DNA from: Streptomyces sp. NBC_00250
Lineage (GTDB): Bacteria > Actinomycetota > Actinomycetes > Streptomycetales > Streptomycetaceae
Length of the DNA: 64,000 nt
Assembly (NCBI RefSeq): GCF_036192275.1
Contig: NZ_CP108088.1
Coordinates: forward strand, 620,001-684,000
Direction of reading: 5' to 3'
Both the position numbers and the translations under genes were made by a program. This document shows, piece after piece, positions 52,489 through 62,228 of this stretch (the stretch's first letter is position 1; each line of letters begins with the position of its first letter). Below the pieces are notes generated by a model. That model had not been told where the DNA came from. It was given only the letters and a program-made list of their open reading frames with translations, and searched no databases.

Positions 52489-53088
52489 TCATGAGGGAGG
52501 AGTTTGCGCCGGTACGGCGGTCAGCGCGGCGAGTGCCGCGGCGACCTCCGCCACCGGTGGTGCGGCACCGTCGCGGGGATGCAGCACCTGGGCTCCGGCG
52601 GCCATGAGCCGCCGGACGTTCTGCCGTACCAGGGCGCCGTTCCCCATGCGCGGGTGCATCGACGGCACGACCAGGGTGGGAATCCCCGTCGCGCACAGAT
52701 AGGTGGTGGAGGCCAGGTCGGTCGCGAGGCCGCCGGCCACCCGCCCGAGGAACCCGGCCGAGGCCGGGTAGACCAGCACCCGCCGCGCGACGTCGGTGAG
52801 CCAGACGTGCAGCGGCCGGAGCTCGGGCCCGGTGGTCTCGCAGGTCAGCACCGGGCAGCGGCCGAGGTGGCGCACCGCCGCCGGGGTCACGAACCGCCGT
52901 GCCGCCTCGGTGAGGATCACGGCCGTCGGTCCCGGAAGTACCGACGACAGTTCGTGGAGGAGGCCGCCGATGTTGACCGCGGCGACCGATCCGGTGCCGA
53001 TGACGAGCGTGAGCCCGTCGCGGGAGGCCGTCTCGGTGAACGCCTCGGTGAGACCGTGTGGGAGCGGCGCACCGATGTCGTCGAACAT
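52489..53088 (-). CDS. Flavoprotein of the HFCD/PPC-decarboxylase family (peptidyl-Cys decarboxylase candidate)
   Basis: 199 aa, the size of EpiD/MrsD-type flavin decarboxylases. LTLVIGTGSVAAVNIGGLL is the FMN-binding start, VILTEAARRFVTPAAV a middle signature, and LVYPASAGFLGRVAGGLATDLASTT and LVVPSMHPRMGN the later ones. VPSMHPRMGN takes the place of the P-A-M-N-x-x-M motif in degenerate form. The catalytic His may be one of those in LRPLHVW or MHP; the usual His position was not securely aligned. It is the first gene of the left RiPP operon, 25 bp before the precursor-like gene, whose C-terminal Cys is the natural substrate. CGGAG precedes ATG 53088. Confidence 0.85.
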   Translation of the reverse strand: MFDDIGAPLPHGLTEAFTETASRDGLTLVIGTGSVAAVNIGGLLHELSSVLPGPTAVILTEAARRFVTPAAVRHLGRCPVLTCETTGPELRPLHVWLTDVARRVLVYPASAGFLGRVAGGLATDLASTTYLCATGIPTLVVPSMHPRMGNGALVRQNVRRLMAAGAQVLHPRDGAAPPVAEVAAALAALTAVPAQTPPS

Positions 53089-54285
53089 CCTTGTCTCCGG
53101 GTGAGGTGGGTCGGTTCAGCGCCTCGCGGGACCGGAGCGGAAGCGCCATGGCTTCATCGATAGCAGGACCGGATGGGCTCGCCGGGGAACAGGCCCGCGA
53201 CTCCCGACACTCCATCCCAACAGCGGTCCGACATGTGGGGTACGGCCCTCAGCGCGGCATTTCGTCCGGCTCATGCTGCCGAGGCGCGGGGGAATTCCGG
53301 CCCGTGCAGGGGCGGTTCGAGTTCCGGTTTCCGGATTCCGGTTCCCTGATTCCCATCGACGCGCCATACGCCTTGGGGCCGCCTCGGAATTCCGGAAGTC
53401 CCGGCGCGTTCCTGATCGTGGTCGACACCTGTCCGTCCCGGCTGCGGGACGCCTCGGCGGCCTGTCCGGCCCTCGCTCGCGGCGGTCCCGCCGCACCGGC
53501 TGACGGCGGCGCCCGGCTCCAGGCCTTGACCCCGTGCACGTACTCCGTTGGGGCGGCGCACGCAGTGTTCGCCGGCCGCTCTTCCGCGAGTCTCGCGCTG
53601 TTGGCCGGAACTCACCTGGCCGGCCTGGCGGCGGGTGCCGGTCCGGGCTCCCCGGTGACCAAGGGCGTCGACTCACCCGCCGTTCGCGCGGGGGATGTTC
53701 TCTTGAGATGCGTCGTTCACGCTGGTCGCGGCGGCATGTCGGCGGAGGGCCGAGGGCGGCTGGCCACCCGGGTCGCACCCCCGTGGAGTTCATCGCCCCT
53801 CATGGCCACCGAGGCTCATGTCGGACGGTCGGGAAGCAGCCATTCTTTGCCTCCGGCGTACCTCATGGGCGATCTTCCGCGGGTGGCGGCTCGTTCCCGA
53901 CGGTCGTCCGGATAGCGGACAGAGGGTGTCATGACCTCATCACCGCCTCCCCTCGTCCTCATCGCATCCGCGTCGCTGCACGCACGCGCCGCACCGTCAA
54001 CCGCTCACCCGCAGATGTCCGGAAGGACTCAGGCCCCGTCCCCTCCCGGACGCCGCCGCTGTACCTTCCTCCTGACCCTGACGCCGACCGGGGTCAGGGT
54101 CAGGAGGAAGGTACAGCAGCCCAGTGCGTCGCCCCTGCCTCGTGCCGTCCCTCTGCCTTCCCGGTGGTTCGCCATGCCCGCTGCACCCGCCCGGCCCCCG
54201 ACCTCCCGCCCCCGGCCGCCGCACGACTCCGGCCGACCGTAGGGGACCCACCCGGCACCAGCGGACGAGGAAGGCGAACACGACT
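53089..54285. other. 1.2-kb divergent region between the two RiPP arms
   Basis: No gene is supported: frames up to ~440 codons exist but have unsuitable codon bias and no homology that I recognise. Composition is patchy, with TTCCGG/GGATTCC repeats near 53310-53400 that lower GC. The region must hold the left-arm promoter and the SARP promoter. It contains the long inverted repeat listed at 54058-54117. A decayed gene cannot be excluded. Confidence 0.55.
54058..54117. repeat. 25-bp perfect inverted repeat upstream of the SARP gene
   Basis: 54058-54082 is exactly complementary to 54093-54117 around a 10-base spacer; two further pairs form beyond a mismatch. It ends 168 bases before the SARP start. 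It may be a terminator insulating the two arms, a leader attenuator, or a remnant of a small element. No T tract follows. Confidence 0.9.
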
Positions 54286-56229
54286 GTGCGATTCCAACTG
54301 CTCGGGCCCCTCAGCGTCACCGACGGGCGGGACGTCGTGGTGCTCCCGCCCTCCAAGCCGACCGCGCTGCTCGCCGCACTGCTCCTCCGCCCGGGCTCCA
54401 TCGTCTCCACCGACCGCCTGCGCGACATCGTCTGGGGCGAGGAACACCCACCGACGGCCAAGACCGCCCTGCAGAGCTGTGTCCTGCGGCTGCGGCGGCT
54501 CTTCGCCAAGTACGGCATCGAGAACCAGGCCGTCGTCGCGGTGGCCGGCGGCTACCGCATCGACGCCGACACGGGGACGCTCGACCTGCTCCACTTCCGC
54601 CGCCTCGTCGAGCAGGCCACCGCCTCCGGGAACGACTCCGAGCTGTACACCCTGCGGACTTCCCTCGCCCTGTGGCAGGGAGCCCTGCTCTCCAACGTCC
54701 CCTCCGACCTGCTGCACCGGGACGAGGTGCCCCGACTCGCGGAGGAGCGGCTGCGGGTTCTGGAGCGCGTCTGCGACATCGAACTGGAGCACGGCCGATG
54801 TCGCGAAGCCCTCGTTGATCTTTGGGAGGTTACGCGCGTATACCCCGCCCACGAGCGGTTCGCCGAGCAACTGATCGAGGCGCTGTACCGGACGGGCCGG
54901 CAGACCGAGGCGCTCGCGGAGTACCGCCGGATCAAGGGGCACCTGAGGGAGCGGCTCGGCGTCGATCCGCGGGCCGAACTCCAGCGTCTGGAACTGGCGA
55001 TCCTGCGGGGTGAGGACCTCGGCCGCCTCGACGCGGCGCGGGAGCGGGCCGCCGCGACCACGGCCCCGGGCGGGCTCTTACCGACAGCGGCGGCCGCCGC
55101 ACCCTCCCGTGTTCCCGCGCCGGCGGATCAGACCGGGGCCCACGGACCGCAAGCCCTCCACACCTCTGTCCCCGCTTCCCCTCCTCCGCCTCCGCCGATT
55201 CCGACCGTGCCCGGCTTCACCGGGCGCGAGGGCGAAGTCGACTCCCTGGTCCGGCTGTTGACAGCCGGCGGGCCCCGCGAGGAAGCACCGCGAACCCCGT
55301 TCGCCGTCCTCTCCGGAGCGCCCGGCATCGGCAAGACCGCCCTCGCGCTCCACGTCGCCCATCTGGTGAGCGGTCACTTTCCCGGCGGCTCCGTCCTGGT
55401 GCCGCTGACCCGTCCGGACGGAAGCCCCCGCCCGGCGGAGGAGGCCGCCGACGAGGTCCGGCGGGCGCTGCCCGCCGTGCCCGGGGCGGACCGGGGCCCC
55501 GCCCTTCTCGTCCTCGACGATGTCGTCCACCCCGATCAGGTCCGCCCCCTGCTGACCGCGCACGCCTGCGGTGCGGCGATCGTCACCAGCCGGATGGGGC
55601 TGGCCGCGCTCGTCGCCACCCACGGCGGCACCGTGCACCGGCTCGGCGCTCTCGATCCGGAGCAGTCGCAGGCGCTCCTCACCGCGGTCGTCGGCCGGGA
55701 GCGGATCGCCGCCGAGCCCGCCGCGGCGCTCCCCCTCGCGACCGCGTGCGGCCACCATCCGCTCGCCCTGCGCATCGCCGCCGCTCGGCTGCTCACCCGG
55801 CCCCGGCTCCGCCTCGCGGACTACACCGACTGGCTGCTGCACGACCCCGTCGGCCGGCTCAGCCTCGCCGACGATCCCCAGATGTCGGTGCCGCACCGGC
55901 TGGACGAGGCCCTGAAGCGGCTCCCGCCGGCGCTCGCCGAGGCCCATCTGCGGCTGGCCGCGTCACCCCACGACCCGCTGACCACCGCACGGGCCGCCGC
56001 CGCCCTCGGCCTTCCGGAGGAGACGACGGAGCAGGTCGTCGAGCGGCTCCTCGACGCCGGTTTCCTGGAGGAGGGCCGGCCGGGCGCCTTCTGGACGCAC
56101 GATCTGCTGCGCGCGCACGCCCGCCGTGCGGCGGGCCCCTCCCCCGGCCACGCCCCGGCCCTCCTCCGCCCGCCCCGCGACGGGGAGTTCCCGCAGCTGG
56201 ACGGCACCAGGCCCGCCGCCCTGAGGTGA
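54286..56229 (+). CDS. SARP-family regulator with NB-ARC domain (AfsR-type, short), one TTA codon
   Basis: 647 aa. Residues 1-95 are the OmpR-like DNA-binding domain (VRFQLLGPLSVTDGRDVV, RDIVWGEEHPPTAKTAL, VVAVAGGYRI). The bacterial transcriptional activation domain follows to ~240 (LDLLHFRRLVEQATASG, EALAEYRRIKGHLRERLGVD). After a linker, NB-ARC covers ~305-600: VLSGAPGIGKTALALHVAHL, LLVLDDVVHPDQVRPLL, VTSRMGLAAL, CGHHPLALRIAAARLL. The TPR tail of AfsR is missing. Codon 265 (55078-55080, linker) is TTA, making the cluster activator bldA-dependent. GTG 54286 has AGGAAGG upstream. It directly precedes the TOMM genes (76-bp gap), so it is the likely pathway-specific activator. Confidence 0.93.
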   Translation: MRFQLLGPLSVTDGRDVVVLPPSKPTALLAALLLRPGSIVSTDRLRDIVWGEEHPPTAKTALQSCVLRLRRLFAKYGIENQAVVAVAGGYRIDADTGTLDLLHFRRLVEQATASGNDSELYTLRTSLALWQGALLSNVPSDLLHRDEVPRLAEERLRVLERVCDIELEHGRCREALVDLWEVTRVYPAHERFAEQLIEALYRTGRQTEALAEYRRIKGHLRERLGVDPRAELQRLELAILRGEDLGRLDAARERAAATTAPGGLLPTAAAAAPSRVPAPADQTGAHGPQALHTSVPASPPPPPPIPTVPGFTGREGEVDSLVRLLTAGGPREEAPRTPFAVLSGAPGIGKTALALHVAHLVSGHFPGGSVLVPLTRPDGSPRPAEEAADEVRRALPAVPGADRGPALLVLDDVVHPDQVRPLLTAHACGAAIVTSRMGLAALVATHGGTVHRLGALDPEQSQALLTAVVGRERIAAEPAAALPLATACGHHPLALRIAAARLLTRPRLRLADYTDWLLHDPVGRLSLADDPQMSVPHRLDEALKRLPPALAEAHLRLAASPHDPLTTARAAAALGLPEETTEQVVERLLDAGFLEEGRPGAFWTHDLLRAHARRAAGPSPGHAPALLRPPRDGEFPQLDGTRPAALR

Positions 56230-56305
56230 CGGCGCGGCCCCACCCGCAGAGACGCCCACCACCCCGGGCCCCATCTCGCCCTGCCACGAGAGGTGTGACG
56301 CACGC

Positions 56306-58546
56306 ATGACCCTTACGTCGTACGCGGAGATCGCCGGAACCCGGCCCCGAGTCCGTCGAGATGTCCTGTTCACCCAGACCCCGAACGGCGTGATCTTCCA
56401 CAACGCCGACGGCGGTTTCCAGCTCACCGCCAAGTCCGGCTACCGGTTCGCCACGCTGCTCATGCCGTACCTGGACGGCAGCAGAGCGGTCGAGGAGATC
56501 TGCGCGGGCTTCGGCGACACCCAGAAGGCCATGGTGGGCGAGCTGGTGCAGGCGCTCTACGGGCGCGGCTTCGCCCGTCCCGTTCCGGCGCCGGAGGAGG
56601 CGGCGCCCGTGCCCGCTCCGCCCGTCGCCGCCCGCTTCGCCCCGCAGATCGCCTACATCGACCACTACGCCGATGCCGCCGACGCCCGGTTCGCCCGCTT
56701 CCGGGCGACCCGGGTCGCGGTCATCGGCGACGGGCCGGTGGCCCGCTGGTGCGTGCTCTCCCTCGTCCGGAACGGCTGCGCCGCCATCGGTGTCGACCGC
56801 TCCCTCGCCGAGGGCACCGCCGGGGTGACTCCGGAGGAGTTCGCGGCCGTCCGCGGGGAGGTCGCCGCGCTCGCCGAGGAGGGCTGCCCCGTCGAACTGC
56901 CGCTGCTGCCCGAGCCGGTGGCGGGCCGACCGCGGGAGGGCTGGTCCGCGTACGAGGGGTACGACGTGGTGGTGGCCGCCGCCGGGCCCGGCGTTCCGGC
57001 CGTCCTGCTGCCGCTGCTGCGGGAGGGCATGCCGCAGGGCCGTACGCTCCTGCCCGCCTGGACGTTCGGCGGCTCGGCCGTCGTCGGCCCGGCCATGACC
57101 GCCGAGGCGGCGTCCTGCTGGTCCTGCGCCGCCCTGCGGCTCGGGGCGGCCGGTGGTGCCGCCGCCTCGGACGCCGCCGAGCTGTGGAGCGGTCTCGCCC
57201 TCGGCACCGGTACGCCCGGGGTCCAGCCGACCGGACCGCTCGCGGCGATGCTCGGAAACCTGCTCGGGTACGAGGTGTTCCGCCTGGTCACCGGGGCGCT
57301 GCCGGCCGAGACCCGGGACCGGGTGCTCGTCCAGTCCATGGCGAGCCTCGACGTCGCTTCGGAGCCGCTGCTCGCCCACCCGAGCTGTCCGTTCTGCTCG
57401 TCCCCGGTGGGGCTGCCCGAACCGGTCGACCTGGCGTCGGCCCCGGCACGACCCGCGTTCCTGCCCACCGTCGCCACCGCCCCCGACGACGACGCCGCCC
57501 AGGGGCCGCTGGCCGAGCTCGAACGACGTTCGGCGCTCGTCCGCCCGTTCACCGGGGTCTTCACGTCCTACGCCGACGAGCCGCTGACGCAGACGCCCCT
57601 CAAGGTGGGCTCGGTCGTCCTCGGCCTGGGTGCGCGGGGCACCCGTACGATCACCGCCTTCGACGTGCACCACACCGCCGGAGCTCGGCTGCGGGCGCTG
57701 AACGCTGCGGCCGCGGTCTACGCCGAACACGTGCTCCCCGCCGCCGCCTCCGCCGGTCCGCTCGACGAACTGACGGCGGTGGCCCCGGACACGCTCACGA
57801 TCGCGTCGGGAACCGGCGGCTCCGACGGTACGACCGCCTGGACGCCGGCCACCTCTCTGATCACCAAGGAGACCGTACGGGTGCCCAGCGGCGCGGTACG
57901 TCCCTTCGGGCGGGACAACGCCCACCGTCGCTTCGAGCCGACCCGGGCCGGGTCCGGGGCGGGCTCGGACCTGCCGGAGGCGGCGGCCACCGGTCTGCTG
58001 TCGGCGCTCGCCCACGACGCCCTGCGCCGTGCCGTCGCCGGCTCCGGCGAGGTCGCGCTGCTCGCGCCCGAGGTCTTCGGCGAGGACCCCGAGACGAGGT
58101 TCCTGCTCCGGTCGGCCGCCCTCCTCGGCCTCACGGTCGAACTGCTCGACCTCGGCGAGCGGGCGTACTCGGGGGCGTCGGTCGTCCTGGCGAGGACGGC
58201 CGGGGGCACGGGTGCCGGCCGTTGGGCTGTCGGCGCCGGCCTGGACCTGACCTCGGCCGCCGTCGACGCCGTACGGGACCTCCTCGGGGCGGCCCAACTG
58301 GCCGGGGAGGACGTGGTCACCGACGACGGAGACCCCCTCCTTCGGGACCTGGACGCGACCCTTGTGCCGGTCACCGGGGTCGAGCCCGCCGGGCTACCGG
58401 GCGAGCCCATGGAGTGGGCCCGGGTCCTGGACCGCCTCGCCGCCGCCGGCCGCGACGCCCTGGTCGCGCCGACGCACGCCACGGACCTGCCGGCCGGGGG
58501 CATCCACACCGTGCGTGTCCTGCTCACCCGGGGCGGCACTCGATGA
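56306..58546 (+). CDS. TOMM precursor leader peptide-binding protein (ThiF-like, YcaO partner)
   Basis: 746 aa. Residues ~15-95 form an RRE-type winged helix for leader binding (DVLFTQTPNGVIFHNADGG, LMPYLDGSRAVEEICAGF, LVQALYGRGFARP). A degenerate ThiF/E1-like Rossmann domain follows (ATRVAVIGDGPVARWCVLSLV), lacking a full ATP-binding arginine set. Two CxxC pairs, SCWSCAALR and SCPFCSSP, are the usual structural zinc ligands. The C-terminal half (from ~395) resembles the ocin/TOMM extension. It delivers the precursor to the YcaO enzyme. The ATGA overlap with the YcaO gene shows coupling. The start at 56306 has GAGAGG upstream. Confidence 0.9.
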   Translation: MTLTSYAEIAGTRPRVRRDVLFTQTPNGVIFHNADGGFQLTAKSGYRFATLLMPYLDGSRAVEEICAGFGDTQKAMVGELVQALYGRGFARPVPAPEEAAPVPAPPVAARFAPQIAYIDHYADAADARFARFRATRVAVIGDGPVARWCVLSLVRNGCAAIGVDRSLAEGTAGVTPEEFAAVRGEVAALAEEGCPVELPLLPEPVAGRPREGWSAYEGYDVVVAAAGPGVPAVLLPLLREGMPQGRTLLPAWTFGGSAVVGPAMTAEAASCWSCAALRLGAAGGAAASDAAELWSGLALGTGTPGVQPTGPLAAMLGNLLGYEVFRLVTGALPAETRDRVLVQSMASLDVASEPLLAHPSCPFCSSPVGLPEPVDLASAPARPAFLPTVATAPDDDAAQGPLAELERRSALVRPFTGVFTSYADEPLTQTPLKVGSVVLGLGARGTRTITAFDVHHTAGARLRALNAAAAVYAEHVLPAAASAGPLDELTAVAPDTLTIASGTGGSDGTTAWTPATSLITKETVRVPSGAVRPFGRDNAHRRFEPTRAGSGAGSDLPEAAATGLLSALAHDALRRAVAGSGEVALLAPEVFGEDPETRFLLRSAALLGLTVELLDLGERAYSGASVVLARTAGGTGAGRWAVGAGLDLTSAAVDAVRDLLGAAQLAGEDVVTDDGDPLLRDLDATLVPVTGVEPAGLPGEPMEWARVLDRLAAAGRDALVAPTHATDLPAGGIHTVRVLLTRGGTR

Positions 58547-60540
58547 GAGCCGAGAACGCGACCCGGCCGAGAGCCGTGGCGGCGGCCTCGGCGGGAGCCG
58601 CCTCCGCGGCTGCCCCCGAGGCGTCCGCGCGCGCCGGGTCCTCGTTCCGGTTCGCCGTCGCCCTGCGCGCGGCACTCGACGAGATCGGGGACTCCTCGGG
58701 CGGACCGGTCCCGGCCGTGACCGTCTCCCCGCTCGGCGTCCGGGACGCGTACGCCGACGCGGGCTCGTCCGACGGTCAGGAGTCGGGCGACGTGTCCGCC
58801 GCCGCGGTGCGCGGCCGGCTCCCCGTGCATCTCTACGGACGTCAGGTCATCGTCGGTCCGTGGCCCGCGGAACCCGGAGGCGCCGGGTGCGCGACCTGCC
58901 TCCGGCGCCGTTGGCAGGGCGTGCGGTCCGTGCCCCTGCGCGAGGGACTTGAGCTCGGGTCCGAGACCCGGTCGGCGGGCGACTGGCCGTACGCCGTCCC
59001 CTTCGCCGCCACCGCCGTGGCCGCGCTCGTGGCGGGGCTCGCGGACGCGGGGCCGGTCGCCGGCCCGTACCCGCGGGTCCATCTGCTCGACCTCGACGCC
59101 ATGACCGTACGGAGCCATCCGCTCGTACCCGACCCGGAATGCCCGTCCTGCGGGACGCCCGAGGCGGACACGGCCGAGGCCGCCACGCTGACGCTGCGGG
59201 CGGCGCCCAAGTACCGGCCCGGTGTCTTCCGGGTCCGCCGGATCGAGGACTACCGGCTGCCCCTGGACGCCTTCGCCAACCCCCACTGGGGGGCGATCGG
59301 CCCGTCGGTCGTCTGCGATGTCGCGTCCACCACCACGTCGGCCACCGTCGGCTGCTTCTCGTCCCGCTCCGGGGAGTACCTGCGCGAGACGTTCTGGGGC
59401 GGCCACGCCGACACCTATGAGCGCAGCCAGTTCATCGGCGTGCTCGAAGGCCTTGAGCGCTACGCGGGGATGCGCGCCCGGACGCGTACCGCCCGTCTCA
59501 CGGCCTCCCTCGACGACCTCGGCCCGACGGCCGTGGACCCGCGCGAGACCGGTCTGTACGCGGACGCCTTCCACCGCGACAACCCTCGCGTCAGGCCTTT
59601 CACCCCGGACCGGGCGATCCCCTGGGTGTGGGGCTGGTCGCTGCGCGACGAAGAGCCGCGCGCGGTGCCGGAGGTCCTCGCCTACTACCACGCGCCGGGC
59701 CTGGAGAACCGGTTCGTGCAGGAGAGCTCCAACGGGTGCGCGTCCGGGGGCAGTACGGAGGAGGCCGTCTACTTCGGGCTGATGGAGGTCGTCGAGCGGG
59801 ACGCCTTCCTGCGGGCCTGGTACGGGCAGGTCCCCCTGCGTGAGATCGACCCGTCGACCAGCACCCGGCCGAGCACCCGGCACATGGTCGACAGGCTTGC
59901 CATGTACGGCTACCGGGCACGCTTCTTCGACACCCGCGCCGACCTCCCGATCCCGGTGGTCACCGCGTGTGCCGAGCGCTTCGACGGCGGCACGGGCCGC
60001 ATGTGCTTCGGTGCGGGGGCGGGACTGGACCCCGAGTCGGCGCTGGACTCGGCGCTCTGCGAGATCGCCACCGACTCCGTCAACCTCGTCGGGCGGACCC
60101 GGCGCGACGAGGAACGGCTGCGGGCGATGGCCGCCGACTTCGACCGGGTCACCACGCTCCACGACCATCCCCTGGTCTACGGCGTCCCGGAGATGGGCCG
60201 CCACGCCGACTTCCTGCTGCGGCAGCCGGATCCCCGACCGTCCCTGGTCGTCGCCGACCTCGCGTGGCCGGACGCCGACGGCGCCACCGTGGCCACGGAC
60301 CTGCGCGAGGACCTGCTGCGCGTGGTGGGCGCGGTGACGGCCCGCGGCTTCGACGTGGTGGTGGTCGACCAGACGCTGCCCGAGCAGCGTGCGCTCGGCC
60401 TGCACACCGTGAAGGTCCTGGTGCCCGGTCTGCTGCCCATCGACTTCGGCTGGTCCCGGCAGCGGGCCCGTCACATGCCCCGGATGCGTGCGGCCCTGGG
60501 GGCCGCCGGTCTCCACCCCGCACCCCACCCCTTCCCGTAG
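58543..60540 (+). CDS. YcaO-type azoline-forming cyclodehydratase
   Basis: 665 aa. The N-terminal ~215 residues carry CATCLRRRW and CPSCGTPE zinc cysteine pairs. The YcaO domain follows: SFVQESSNGCASGGS-type ATP region (here FVQESSNGCASGGSTEEAV), YFGLMEVVERDAFLRAWYG (Glu pairs for Mg-ATP), SQFIGVLEGLERYAGM, and DSALCEIATDSVNLVGR. The protein ends in PHPFP, matching the Pro-rich C-terminus that azoline-forming YcaO enzymes need. It uses ATP to cyclise Cys/Ser/Thr onto the preceding carbonyl, giving thiazolines or oxazolines. Coupled to the leader-binding protein upstream; 42 bp before the dehydrogenase. Confidence 0.94.
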   Translation: MRAENATRPRAVAAASAGAASAAAPEASARAGSSFRFAVALRAALDEIGDSSGGPVPAVTVSPLGVRDAYADAGSSDGQESGDVSAAAVRGRLPVHLYGRQVIVGPWPAEPGGAGCATCLRRRWQGVRSVPLREGLELGSETRSAGDWPYAVPFAATAVAALVAGLADAGPVAGPYPRVHLLDLDAMTVRSHPLVPDPECPSCGTPEADTAEAATLTLRAAPKYRPGVFRVRRIEDYRLPLDAFANPHWGAIGPSVVCDVASTTTSATVGCFSSRSGEYLRETFWGGHADTYERSQFIGVLEGLERYAGMRARTRTARLTASLDDLGPTAVDPRETGLYADAFHRDNPRVRPFTPDRAIPWVWGWSLRDEEPRAVPEVLAYYHAPGLENRFVQESSNGCASGGSTEEAVYFGLMEVVERDAFLRAWYGQVPLREIDPSTSTRPSTRHMVDRLAMYGYRARFFDTRADLPIPVVTACAERFDGGTGRMCFGAGAGLDPESALDSALCEIATDSVNLVGRTRRDEERLRAMAADFDRVTTLHDHPLVYGVPEMGRHADFLLRQPDPRPSLVVADLAWPDADGATVATDLREDLLRVVGAVTARGFDVVVVDQTLPEQRALGLHTVKVLVPGLLPIDFGWSRQRARHMPRMRAALGAAGLHPAPHPFP

Positions 60541-60582
60541 CGGCCGCCCGTCCCGCACGCCGTCCGAAAGGAGGCCGACCCC

Positions 60583-62217
60583 ATGGGGTACGCCCATGAG
60601 TACGCCGATGCCGTCCTGCACCGCGGCCGGGTTCCGATGGAACCCGCCGACTTCGTCCCCGACTGGCCCGACGGCCCGCGCAGGGGGAAGTTCTACCCCG
60701 GCGTGGAGTCCTACGCCCTGCCCGACGGGGACGACCTGGCCGACGCGCCCGCGAGGCTCGGTCTCCTCCCTCCGGCCCCCGAGGACGGCAGTCCCGGCGG
60801 GGACGGTGCTCCCGGAGGGCACCGCGGCTTCACGCTGCCGCTCCTGTCCTCGATGCTCAAGGACTCGTACGGACTGACCGGCCGCCGTCTGGGCATCCAG
60901 GCCAACAGCGACCTGTCCGGGCTGCCGTTCTACACCCACGCCAACTGGTCGCGCGGCACGGCGGGCGGCGGCGGCCTGTACCCGGTCGGGGTGTACTGGG
61001 CCTCGGGTCCGTCGGGCCCGCTCACGCCCGGGATCCACTACTACGACGTCCATCGGCACGCCGTGCAGCGGCTGTTGACGGGGGACGTGACGGCCCGGGT
61101 CCGCGAGGCGCTGGGACCGGACGCGCCCGCCGAGGCGCTGGAGACCGACCAGTACCTGATCCTCGGCGTCAAGTACTGGCAGACGACCTTCAAGTACAAC
61201 AGCTTCGGCTATCACGTGGTCTGCACCGATGTCGGGACGCTCGCGCAGACGTGGCGGATCTGGGCCGCCGCCCACGGGCTGCGCACGGCACCCGTCCTGT
61301 GGTTCGACGAGCCGCGGCTGAACGGCCTGCTCGGCACGGACGGCGAGGAGGAGGGCGTCTTCGCCGTCGTGCCCCTGCGCTGGGAGGGCGCCCGCTCCGC
61401 ACCGCGCACGGCCGGCCCGGACGGCCCCGACCCGGCGGTGCGACACCGGGACGTCGAGCGTTCCCGTACCGTCGTCGAGTTCCCCACGGTGCTCGCGATG
61501 CACGCGGCGACCGTGGCCGACGCGGACGGCCGACCCGCGCCCGGGGCCCTCACCGCGGCGGCGGCCCGGCCCGTCCCCGAGGGCGGCACCCGGGTCACCC
61601 TGCCCGCCCCCTCCTTCCCCGAAGTGCCGGTGCGTCAGGTCCTGCGCACCCGGCGCAGCAGCTTCGGCCGCTTCGACGCGACCGGCCCCGTCACACCCGG
61701 TCAGCTGTCCTCCGTGCTCGCGGCCTGCGCGGCGGCCTCCTTCGGCGGGGAGACGGATCCGGACGGCACGCTCCGGCAGGTCCGCCTGTACGCCTTCGTC
61801 AACCACGTCGCGGGCATCGCCCCCGGCGCGTACGTCTACGACTCCGACGCGGGCGATCTCGCACTCGTCGTCCCCGGCCCGCAGGGGGCGTTCCTCCAGG
61901 AGAACTACTTCCTGGCCAACTACAACCTGGAGCAGGCCGGTGTGGTCATCGTGCCGACGGTCCGGACCACGGCCGTCCTGGACGCGGTCGGGGACCGGGG
62001 CTACCGGCTGGCCGTCGGCACGGCGGGGGCCGTGGCGCAGACGTTCTATCTGGCCGCGTCCGCCCTCTCGCTCGGTGCGGGAGTGGCGCTGGGCTTCGAC
62101 AACGTGTCGTTCGTCGAACGGCTCGGCCTGGAAGGCACCGCCGAGGCACCCCTGCTGATCATGCCGCTCGGCAACGAGCGACCCGGCCCCGCCGACTTCC
62201 GCCACGAGATCGCCTGA
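60583..62217 (+). CDS. SagB-type double nitroreductase (azoline dehydrogenase)
   Basis: 544 aa, twice the usual length, with two nitroreductase-like halves. The first (to ~270) has NWSRGTAGGGGLYPVGVYW and YLILGVKYWQTTFKYNSFGYH; the second (from ~345) has PVRQVLRTRRSSFGRFD, QENYFLANYNLEQAGVVIV and RLAVGTAGAVAQTFYLAASAL, and ends LLIMPLGNERPG. FMN enzymes of this type oxidise azolines to azoles in TOMMs and thiopeptides. AAGGAGG precedes ATG 60583. It sits between YcaO and LanB genes, so some of the product's azolines are probably aromatised. Confidence 0.92.
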   Translation: MGYAHEYADAVLHRGRVPMEPADFVPDWPDGPRRGKFYPGVESYALPDGDDLADAPARLGLLPPAPEDGSPGGDGAPGGHRGFTLPLLSSMLKDSYGLTGRRLGIQANSDLSGLPFYTHANWSRGTAGGGGLYPVGVYWASGPSGPLTPGIHYYDVHRHAVQRLLTGDVTARVREALGPDAPAEALETDQYLILGVKYWQTTFKYNSFGYHVVCTDVGTLAQTWRIWAAAHGLRTAPVLWFDEPRLNGLLGTDGEEEGVFAVVPLRWEGARSAPRTAGPDGPDPAVRHRDVERSRTVVEFPTVLAMHAATVADADGRPAPGALTAAAARPVPEGGTRVTLPAPSFPEVPVRQVLRTRRSSFGRFDATGPVTPGQLSSVLAACAAASFGGETDPDGTLRQVRLYAFVNHVAGIAPGAYVYDSDAGDLALVVPGPQGAFLQENYFLANYNLEQAGVVIVPTVRTTAVLDAVGDRGYRLAVGTAGAVAQTFYLAASALSLGAGVALGFDNVSFVERLGLEGTAEAPLLIMPLGNERPGPADFRHEIA

Positions 62218-62228
62218 GGGGGCTCACG

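Noticed and set aside
53058..53915. Open frames of 225-285 codons on both strands in the spacer between the RiPP arms
   Set aside because: Codon bias does not favour any frame, starts lack ribosome sites, and no domain is recognisable.
57718..62205. A 1,495-codon open frame on the minus strand opposite the TOMM genes
   Set aside because: High-GC shadow frame: the plus-strand genes have clear domains, codon bias and ribosome sites, while this frame has low-complexity Arg/Gly/Val-rich sequence and no family match.
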